The position numbers and the translations under genes are program-made. A model generated the notes under the pieces. The model worked only from the letters and a program-made list of their open reading frames with translations. It did not search any database and had not been told where the DNA came from. This document shows, one piece after another, positions 56,703 through 64,000 of a stretch of DNA of 64,000 nucleotides; position 1 is the first letter of the stretch, and the number at the start of each line of letters is the position of its first letter. Source of the stretch: Arabidopsis thaliana (lineage: Eukaryota; Streptophyta; Magnoliopsida; Brassicales; Brassicaceae); NCBI RefSeq assembly GCF_000001735.4, contig NC_003070.9, positions 16,353,971 through 16,417,970 on the forward strand. Direction: 5' to 3'.

Positions 56703-58642
56703 TTAGCCGTCGCTTGTCAAAGTCAATGCCAGAATCACTATAGTGAGTGTTGTGATCACTGTGGCACACGCAAACACAGTCATTGTCCGGTTCGAGATGA
56801 CTTTACTCTGCTTCTCCACCCTAGAGCTTACCTCTATCTCCTCCACAAGTCTCCTTACAGTCTCTATGTCTCCATCCTTTGCAGCGTGAATCAGACTATT
56901 CTGAATCTTCTCTAGTTTCGTCTGCTTCGTTTTTCTCTCGGCTGACCAGATAAAACCCGTCATTTTCCAGAGAAGGATACCAACATATATCGCCACAATA
57001 CAGTCTACTGTGTAATGGTGTCGCTCTCGTATTTCTCTCTGTGCGCTGTGTGCCACGAACAACCATATCATTGCAGAAGAGAAACCTCCATAAGCCTCCT
57101 GTTGATAAATTCACCACAGAATGGTTAAGGCGTCATAACAAAATCTCTTTAATGCATTTAGCTGACAAGTGATGGAGGTTTACCGTCCAAGCCATAGCGG
57201 TTAAGACAGCTACAAGCATATGACCACTATACATGAGATCATTACAACCACCTCCGGCTTTCTTTAATAGAGCAAACCAAGAAGACCCTTCAGAGTAACT
57301 CGGTCTCAAGAACTCACTAAGGAAGCTCATTGAACCCCAATCAGCTCTATAGTCACCAATGTAACTTCCTGGATCAGCTGTTAAAACAAAAAAAGTACTA
57401 ATAAGTAAGCAATAAATACCTAAGTAATAAGTGAAGGAGACTAGATATTACCATAAGCTGCATCCCAATGAAGGAGCTTTCTAATTGCAGCAGGATCATT
57501 AGCATAAGGGACATAATATTTCTGAGCCCAACGATGAGGCTGAGAAGGTACATTGTTAAACCGGGCTGAAGCACACCAAGGTCTAGCTGAAGGTAATATA
57601 GTTGATACAAAGGTTATAGCTCTTAAAAGACGTCCAACTCCCATCGTGAATATGTATCTCGCGCCTAATCCTAAACCTGGAGCTTTCACTGAGTCGAACA
57701 CCACCGAGAAACCCAACATTATAAACAACATAAGAAAATGATGCAATCCAATGATATGTGCTCTTAGGATTTCCACAAGTGTCCCGGGAAGGCTCTCGTT
57801 TAGTGCAAGTAAGAACCATTGGCCTGTATCAGGAAGTGGAGGTGTTTCCCTATCAAAGATAAAACCATTTATCACTGAATTGCATAACCATTCCAAAAAC
57901 AGATTAGTGTAATTTAGTTCAAAGATTCTCAATGAATGTTAAGTACATGCTAACTCAAATCAACTTAAAACAATTTTCAAGATTCCAAATCAAAACCATG
58001 TACTATTCAAATTGAAGATACCAAGTAAAGACTATGAGTCTCACTATCAGATCAAGTAGCACCAACGAGCTCAAAAATCTAAGCTTTGTTCAAATTTCAA
58101 GTCAAATACTTAATCTTTAAGCTAACTGAAGTAAAAACTCAATCTTTAAGCTAACTTGAAGTAAAAGACTCATTCTTTAAGCTCATTTCAAGTCAAAAAC
58201 TCAATCTTTAAGCTAATTTGAAGTAAAAGATTCATTCTTTAAGCTAATTTGCAGTCAAAGACTCAATCTTTAAGCTAATTTGAAGTCAAAGACTCAATCT
58301 TTGAGCTGATTTGAAGTTAAAGACTCAATCTTTAAGCTAAATTGAAACAGATCTAAAGCAATACCGGTGCCAATCTAAGCCAAGAACAGCAGTAACAGAG
58401 CGAACACAAAGAGCTTCAAAGAGAAGAGCACAGAGAAGGAATACGATAGAACCAAGGAAAGGAATAGCTGCTCGTAGCTCTTTAGACCAGTGTTTATAGA
58501 ACAGAACACGAGTGACGACGGCGATAGCAAGAACAGACCAAAGAACTGGCATAAGACGAGAATGCCACACCGGTGACACGTAACGCATGTAATCGATTAC
58601 CACGTATGACATCGCGGCTATTCCAAGTCCACCTTTAGTCAT
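56703..58642 (-). CDS. Sphingomyelin-synthase-like protein (inositol phosphorylceramide synthase family)
   Basis: Integral membrane phosphotransferase of the PAP2/sphingomyelin synthase family; plant relatives move phosphoinositol from phosphatidylinositol to ceramide in the Golgi. Four exons on minus, 58365-58642, 57452-57849, 57184-57377, 56703-57098, all GT-AG and in phase: 421 residues. Several hydrophobic segments (AIPFLGSIVFLLCALLFEAL, HHFLMLFIMLGFSVVF, VDCIVAIYVGILLW, CATVITTLTIVILALTL). The lipid-phosphatase-like catalytic motifs are present: GGGCNDLMYSGHMLV in exon 3 and ERHHYTVDCIVAIY in exon 4 supply the two His and the Asp. The last ~60 residues (NSLIHAAKDGDIETVRRLVE) look like a single ankyrin-type repeat before a C-terminal membrane helix, an extension I do not recall in the main IPCS enzymes. 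Start chosen at MTKGGLGIAA; an in-frame upstream extension to 58744 looks like leader. Matches my memory of At1g43580. Confidence 0.9.
58075..58346. repeat. 31-bp tandem repeat in intron 1
   Basis: About nine units of AAGCTAATTTGAAGTCAAAG plus ACTCAATCTTT, with few substitutions, fill the end of intron 1 nearest exon 1 (minus-strand gene). Confidence 0.95.
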
Positions 58643-59370
58643 CTGAAGGTTGATGGGTCGCCGGATTTGACGGTGGTGGTCGAAGACGGAACAATGACTG
58701 AAAAGGACAAAAAAAAGGAAAGTTTTGTCTGAAATTTGCAACAATTGCGGAAATTAATGAAGTGGGTTTAATTAAGCTAATTTTTGTAATTTATGAGAGG
58801 TTTTATTGTTAATATTACTCTATTTGCTACATGTATTAATGTATTAATTATGTTGCCATTTTTATTTCTTAGCTACATTATTAATGGTAGTGTATTACTT
58901 CTACTTTTTAAAATTTATCTTAAATATATGTAGCTGAACGAAATAATTTCTTTTTCTTGTCTTCACAAGAGACAATTAGTAAAAAAAATTTTGTCATCCA
59001 ATAATAATTTAAGGCTCAAACAAATCGAGGAATATTGACAATTAGTTAATATATATAGATATAAAAAAATACATACACATATATTGAAAATTTTGGTAAA
59101 AAGATTATTAACAGTAATAAAACTAATATTTCATAATTTTTTGCAATTACACTGAATTTAATAAATTATTTTTGAGTAAACATACACATAAATCTATATA
59201 AAAAAATATTTTACCACAAATTCGACCTGTATTCAAATAAGTTCATATAACTTCACACAATTTTATAAAAATATATAAAAAAAATCACACACTTAATTTC
59301 ATATTTTCCAATAATATGCGTATATTTTTATCTCGCTACTGTATATAGTTACTAAATTGTGGAGAAATTA
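58643..59370. promoter_or_regulatory. Upstream region of the sphingolipid synthase gene
   Basis: AT-rich with no other gene; must contain the promoter of the minus-strand gene. No element could be assigned with confidence. Confidence 0.35.
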
Positions 59371-60939
59371 GACCATGTCCAGTGGGGAATTCTTATGAGT
59401 TTTTTAGCAAAAGTCCTTAGAATAATATGCTAAAATTAAATCAGAAGTCATGAAATTAGTAAGGTTCGAACCTTATCTTAGGTGTTTTTGGTTTGGGAAG
59501 AGTCTTACACGTGGCCTTTTGTTATTGGCTGAGGGAAGAGACAAAACCAAAAAAAAAAAATTCTCCCGTGATTTATTTTCATTTCTATTGTTCGCTTTGT
59601 TTTGTCCGAAGAAACGAAGAGAGAAATCTCTCTCAATCATCAGAAGCTAGCATGCTCCAATCAGATTATGAAGGTATGATTCTACCTTATTGATTGTGTA
59701 GATCGTGAGTAGTTAGAGTTATTGATAGATTGCAATGAAATTAGGGTTTCGTGAATTGGGATTTCTTTGATGATGATGATTCTGATGATTTTTGTTTGTT
59801 GAGATTCGTTAGTTTATTGTTTCGTATTGAATTTGGTTATAAAATCAACAAATTACTCAGTTATGATTTCTTCTTTGTTTTAGTGAAATTAGCCTTGATT
59901 TCGTATTGGTTCTGTCTTTTAATGTAGGAAGATAATAAGTAAAGTTTGAGATTAGCTAACACACTTCTCTAATTGATAACAAAAGGTATAAAAAGAGATT
60001 TGTTGATGCAGGAGTTAGCTTTTGTAATATTCTGTGTTTGTGATTTACTCTGTCATTGGAAGAGACTATGTCTTGCCTAGTATAATCTCTATGTGCGAAA
60101 CTAGATTTTCTATCCGATTGATACTTGTTAGAAGTATAAAGTAAAACTCAATGGCTTTTGTAGTCAACGGGAATGAGTATAATTTGGCTTACTATCTCAC
60201 TGATGAAATTTATCCAAAATGGGCTACATTTATCCAATCTATTTCACTTCCACAAGATGAAAAAGCTTCTTTATTTGCTACAAATCAAGAAGCTTGCCGT
60301 AAAGATGTTGAACGTGCATTTGGAGTTTTGCAAGCTCGGTTTGCTATTGTCAAACATCCTGCTCTTATTTGGGATAAGATAAAAATCGGGAATATTATGC
60401 GAGCATGTATAATTCTTCACAATATGATAGTAGAAGACGAACGAGATGGATACACTCAGTATGATGTATCCGATTTCGCACATCCGGAATCAGCTAGTTC
60501 TTCACAAGTGGATTTCACCTATTCTACGGACATGCCTTCAAATCTTGGTAATATGATGGCCACTCGAACCCGACTTCGTGATCGGACTAAGCATGAACAC
60601 TTAAAAGCTGATTTGGTTGAACATATATGGCAAAAGTTTGGTCCGATTCAAGCTTAATTCTAATCGTCATTCAAGTTTTTCATTTAATATGTTTGTTTTG
60701 TTTTTATGTTATGTATGTTTACAATTTTAATATTTTTAATAATTATTGTGTTTTGTAAAATAAAAAATATTATAATATTATATTTTGAATTTTTTTTTAA
60801 AAAAGCCCGCTTAAAGATTCCACCATTGGACAACAAAAAATATAAAGATTCAACAAAAATTCTAAACTTTCATTTATTCAAAATCTAATAATAAAAAATT
60901 CTAAGGATTCCTTAAATAAGGTACTCCAATGGGGTGCTC
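59371..60939 (+). mobile_element. PIF/Harbinger element with both terminal inverted repeats
   Basis: Left end GACCATGTCCAGTGGGGAAT and right end (minus) GAGCACCCCATTGGAGTACC form imperfect inverted repeats of about 45 bp that share an AGTCCTTAGAAT/AATCCTTAGAAT block. TTA precedes it (59368-59370) and ATA follows (60940-60942), a degraded 3-bp duplication. 1.57 kb, carrying only the 3' part of the transposase. A leader-like region with possible first exon (MLQSDYEG, then GTATGA) lies at 59570-59670. Confidence 0.8.
60151..60657 (+). pseudogene. Harbinger transposase (HARBI1-like), N-terminally truncated
   Basis: Uninterrupted 168-codon frame: FVVNGNEYNLAYYLTDEIYP, EACRKDVERAFGVLQARFAI (end of the DDE_4 nuclease fold with the catalytic Glu region), IMRACIILHNMIVEDERDGY and the C-terminal LKADLVEHIWQKFG. 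The first ATG follows a jump from leader to mid-protein, so the first two catalytic Asp residues are missing. Intact as a frame, but no active nuclease; it may be transcribed. Confidence 0.85.
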
Positions 60940-61155
60940 ATACTAAAATCTGTAGTTTCCCAAATCTTACAAAACGTAAAACCAGATGGCCTATGTAATT
61001 TCACTCAAAGGCCTAGGCCCATTTAAACCAACCAAACAAATATTGAACGGCTTCAAGTGTCACACCTGAACACGTGTCAACATCACATTGCGATTTCCAT
61101 TTTTCGTTACTCTACTCCAATTTCCATTTTGTCTTGTTATTTCCATATCCTTCTC

Positions 61156-61163
61156 TATATATA
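61156..61163 (+). promoter_or_regulatory. TATA box of the HAD phosphatase gene
   Basis: TATATATA in CTCTATATATACGCAG, about 110 bp before the ATG at 61273. Confidence 0.65.
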
Positions 61164-61272
61164 CGCAGAGTATCAATCAATATCATTATCATCACAGATT
61201 ATACAACTCATTGTTTCCGAACAAACTAGGGTTTTGTTTTTCCGTTCGATTTCAGATACTGATTTGTCGATT

Positions 61273-62052
61273 ATGTTTCTAGTACGTAAACATCTTCTGC
61301 AACTGAAATCCAAAAGACCAAAGAGGTCGTCCTCGTCGTCGTCTTGCTTCGATGATTTCGTCAAGAGATTACAAAACCACGCTGCGATGTTAAAAAAGCA
61401 TCTTACTACGCAACTCTTTCAGAAGAAGAAGAAGAAGAAGCTTCATTTAGTCCTTGACTTGGACCACACGCTACTCCACTCTGTTCTGGTTTCAGACCTA
61501 TCTAAACGCGAGAAGTATCTACTCGAAGAAACTGATTCAAGGCAAGATCTATGGAGACGCAACGTAGACGGTTACGAGTTTATCATAAAGCTACGACCTT
61601 TTCTTCATGAGTTTCTCTTAGAAGCCAATAAGCTCTTCACAATGCACGTTTACACAATGGGTAGTTCTAGTTACGCAAAGCAGGTGTTGAAGCTGATTGA
61701 TCCTGATAAAGTATACTTTGGGAAACGAGTTATAACTAGAGAAGCAAGTCCTTTTAATAAGTCACTTGATCTTCTTGCGGCTGATAAACGTAGAGTGGTG
61801 ATTGTGGATGATACGGTTCATGTTTGGCCTTTTCATAAGAGAAACTTGTTGCAGATCACCAAATACGTTTATTTTAAAGTCGATGGAACCAAGTGGGATT
61901 CGTACGCAGAAGCAAAGAAAGATGAGAGTCAAAGCAATGGATCATTGGCTAATGTTCTGAAATTCCTTGAAGATGTTCACAAAAGATTTGAAGAGGATTT
62001 AGGTTTTAAAGATTTGAGGCTATTGATACCTTGTAGACAATGCTGCTACTGA
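61273..62052 (+). CDS. FCP1-like HAD-superfamily phosphatase
   Basis: Single-exon gene of 259 residues. Catalytic HAD loop LDLDHTLLHS (about residues 58-67) is the D-x-D-x-T motif of RNA polymerase II CTD-type phosphatases (FCP1/SCP family, CPL4-like in plants). It is followed by the KLRPFLHEFLLEANKLFTMHVYTMGS insert and the acidic motif VVIVDDTVHVWPFHKRNLLQ, the second HAD signature. A basic Ser-rich N-terminus (KSKRPKRSSSSSS, and QKKKKKK before the domain) suggests a nuclear protein. There is no BRCT domain, so it is one of the short stand-alone forms. The frame stays open upstream for 72 codons without a good context ATG; I take 61273 (ATGTTTCTAGTACG), which follows the TATA box properly. 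AATAAA at 62140. Probably the At1g43600/At1g43610 type from memory. Confidence 0.88.
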   Translation: MFLVRKHLLQLKSKRPKRSSSSSSCFDDFVKRLQNHAAMLKKHLTTQLFQKKKKKKLHLVLDLDHTLLHSVLVSDLSKREKYLLEETDSRQDLWRRNVDGYEFIIKLRPFLHEFLLEANKLFTMHVYTMGSSSYAKQVLKLIDPDKVYFGKRVITREASPFNKSLDLLAADKRRVVIVDDTVHVWPFHKRNLLQITKYVYFKVDGTKWDSYAEAKKDESQSNGSLANVLKFLEDVHKRFEEDLGFKDLRLLIPCRQCCY

Positions 62053-62139
62053 GTTACAGTAAGTATATTTGATCCAGAGTGTTGTACTCTTAAAGCTAGT
62101 TAGAGATTAGAATGTTTCTAGCTTTGTAACAAGCTCTTG

Positions 62140-62145
62140 AATAAA
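62140..62145 (+). terminator. Polyadenylation signal of the HAD gene
   Basis: AATAAA 88 bp after the stop codon. Confidence 0.6.
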
Positions 62146-62159
62146 TATAGTTTTGAATT

Positions 62160-62975
62160 TTATTGATCATCCTTCAAAGTCCACTTAGCAGTACACTAGT
62201 GTGTCCAAAACTCAAACTCATTCTCATTGGACCACAAACTTATAAAGATGAACAAACCCATAACAATAATTTCATTACATCCATTTTATATATGTCCTTA
62301 TGCTCCACCATACCATCAGATCAACAACTATATATGATAGCTGAGACAAACAAATGTAGTGAAAGAATTAGTCATAAGAAAAAAACCAGTGACTTTATGG
62401 TCACCACACCCCTTCCTAACATCCCTTCTTCTCACTGCCGATCATCGTCAAACCTTCTCCGGCCAACGTCTCAATGTTATCCGGTGACTTTATGGTCACC
62501 ACACCTCCGCGATTCTCTCTCACCGCATGTCTGTTCCTCGACAACAAAACCTAAGGTTTCTTCTCGGACTCGTTCTGCTCATGACGGCGTCATTGCTCTC
62601 TCACGACGTTGTCGAAAACACGAGCCACTCTCCGGCGAGAATCTCGACGTCTTTCTTGTCGCCTATCTCTGAACACCACTAGAGCTCACGACAAGCTTTC
62701 TCTGCCAAACCCAGATTTCAACAGAAATCTTACATCTTCTTCTCTTTTCAACTTCAGCGAATCTATGTCTCTAAACGAGCATAGCATTCCATCTTCCTTG
62801 AGACATAATAACCAGATTCATCATTCTCCTCTAAAATCGCTCTTCTAGAAGCTTCTACTTCATAAAGACGTGACCTTTTTGACAAAGCTTGCATTTCTCC
62901 TTGGAAAAACTTGAATCTTTCTCACGGAAACCTGAAGATTCAGAGCAAAGCTTGAGACTTTACGCACGAACCTGT
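62160..62975 (-). mobile_element. Internal remnant of the partial copia element at the right edge
   Basis: Lies on the internal side of the primer site at 62976-62987. Minus traces such as KCKLCQKGHVFMK near 62890 may be a decayed zinc knuckle. The plus frames at 62163-62672 and 62609-62848 lack any known domain and I do not accept them as genes. Extent to the left is uncertain. Confidence 0.35.
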
Positions 62976-62987
62976 GCTCTGATACCA
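62976..62987 (-). other. Primer binding site, initiator tRNA-Met
   Basis: Minus TGGTATCAGAGC, one base from the LTR at 62989. Confidence 0.85.
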
Positions 62988-62988
62988 C

Positions 62989-63552
62989 TGTAGGGTTTTT
63001 GACAACCTCTATAACACCTCAAGCTTAAAACCAATGTCATAAACATCAACGCAGGTCACAGCAAAACAGAGCAAAGCATATCATAGAAAAGATGAAGTCG
63101 AAACAGAACAGAGAAAGAGAAGAAAGAAGAGAGGAGCTGATACATATGCGGCCCAACACCCACCTATTCTATATCAATACCAAAGGAGGAGCAAGGCCCA
63201 GAAGCCTGTGAAGTGAAGTCAAGTGGGTTAAGAAGAGTAAAGAAAATTCCAGATAAGAGTCATGGTTTAATTGGAGTTACTTAACTACAGTAAGGAATAA
63301 CCATGATTAAGTAGGTGGCATCATCTCATTGCATCTCGCCATAACGGTGCACTTGCGTGAGGAGGAGATCACAAAAGTAGTATAAGAAGTATGAGAGGGC
63401 ATAGAGAGAGGGTATCCAGAATCTGGTGAAAGTGTACGGGGGAGGGGAGAGACTCCATTGTAAAACTCTCAATTTTGTATTCCTTTCAATATTAATACAA
63501 GTATATGCCTATTACATTGTTTGATCCCTAGTTTACTGCTCTAATCGTATCA
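62989..63552 (-). repeat. LTR of a partial retrotransposon (probably copia)
   Basis: Sense (minus) TGATACGATTAGAGCAG ... AACCCTACA, 564 bp, directly followed by the primer site. The partner LTR is not in the window. Confidence 0.7.
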
Positions 63553-64000
63553 GGAGCACACACCAAGTTGTTAACCCGGTTCATGGCGTTAACGAGCCAC
63601 TACATCCGGTCGGGATCAACAGATCCCCAATATATACTATAATCAGAGACAAGTTTACAAAGATCACTCAAGTGACATCTTTGGATCTTTACTGCTACCA
63701 AAGACTCACTCATAACACTCTGTAACACTTAAGATAACTCTCCCCAAGCTTACACTCTTACAAGTTTTCTCTCTACCCGATTACATCTCTCTCTTTACAT
63801 TGTGTCTCTCTGTCACTCTTCTTTAGGCCGCTTGGCTTGCGACAACCAACCTTGTGTGTCTTCAAGAGTACTTATACAGAGACACTCCTTAGACCTAATG
63901 CTTCTACCAAACGCTCCTTTTGCAATCACAAATGGACAAAGTGTCCTTCTTGGCCAGCAATGCACAAGGCTCCTCCTTGTGGTCCCAAAAGCATAACTCA
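63553..64000. other. Unresolved LTR-like sequence at the window edge
   Basis: Begins GGAGCACACACCAAGTTGTT and is CT-rich and promoter-like in style, as in copia LTRs, but no end or partner is visible. The frame 63802-63996 is not a supported gene. Confidence 0.3.

Noticed and set aside
61057..61272. N-terminal extension of the HAD phosphatase (72 extra codons)
   Set aside because: Begins at a GTG, crosses the TATA box and has no suitable ATG; the ATG at 61273 follows the promoter properly.
62163..62848. Plus frames of 169 and 79 codons beside a retroelement primer site
   Set aside because: No domain or homology recognised, no promoter or splice context; position fits the interior of a partial retroelement.

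Overview
The window is nuclear DNA of a Brassicaceae plant, most likely the genus Arabidopsis and very close to A. thaliana. Three complete nuclear genes lie at the right: a chloroplast thioredoxin of the y2 type (44389-45858, minus), a sphingomyelin-synthase-like sphingolipid phosphotransferase (56703-58642, minus) and an FCP1-like HAD phosphatase (61273-62052, plus). From memory their order fits the A. thaliana chromosome 1 block around At1g43560-At1g43610; this was not checked by alignment. Introns follow GT-AG, and almost everything else is decayed transposable-element DNA, as expected of pericentromeric sequence.

Region 1 (1-10.2 kb): a PIF/Harbinger 3' end on plus, then a second Harbinger copy on minus with transposase and ORF1 relics, then a MYB3R-type gene relic killed by two stop codons and cut by a solo LTR (6051-7203, perfect TSD). 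A MULE-like foldback element of degenerate short repeats follows. Related inverted sequences near 0.8 and 10.1 kb may be the ends of one large Harbinger element enclosing all of this.

Region 2 (10.7-25.6 kb): a Ty3/gypsy element with about 0.78-kb LTRs that shows no gag-pol but carries a minus-strand reading frame next to its 3' LTR, the layout of Tat-lineage antisense ORFs. Its left LTR is split by a CACTA-type element carrying a small two-exon gene candidate. Its antisense ORF is split by a Ty1/copia element (15962-21047). Its right LTR is split by a solo LTR (23810-24987).

Region 3 (26.1-44.2 kb): a nearly complete but dead Ty3/gypsy element (26141-33713, minus) with TSD, PBS and PPT, then a chromodomain Ty3/gypsy element on plus (33827-44197). 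The latter's 3' LTR junction holds a 2-kb solo LTR, which holds an Athila-like solo LTR, which holds a Helitron with tandem E2F-type sites: four levels of nesting.

Region 4 (44.2-64 kb): the three host genes, separated by a short Helitron, a 5'-truncated LINE, duplicated protein-kinase fragments, two partial copia elements sharing one LTR, a further solo LTR, a short Harbinger element with both TIRs, and a partial copia LTR at the right edge. The three genes belong to separate processes (plastid redox, sphingolipid synthesis, protein dephosphorylation) and nothing suggests they work together.
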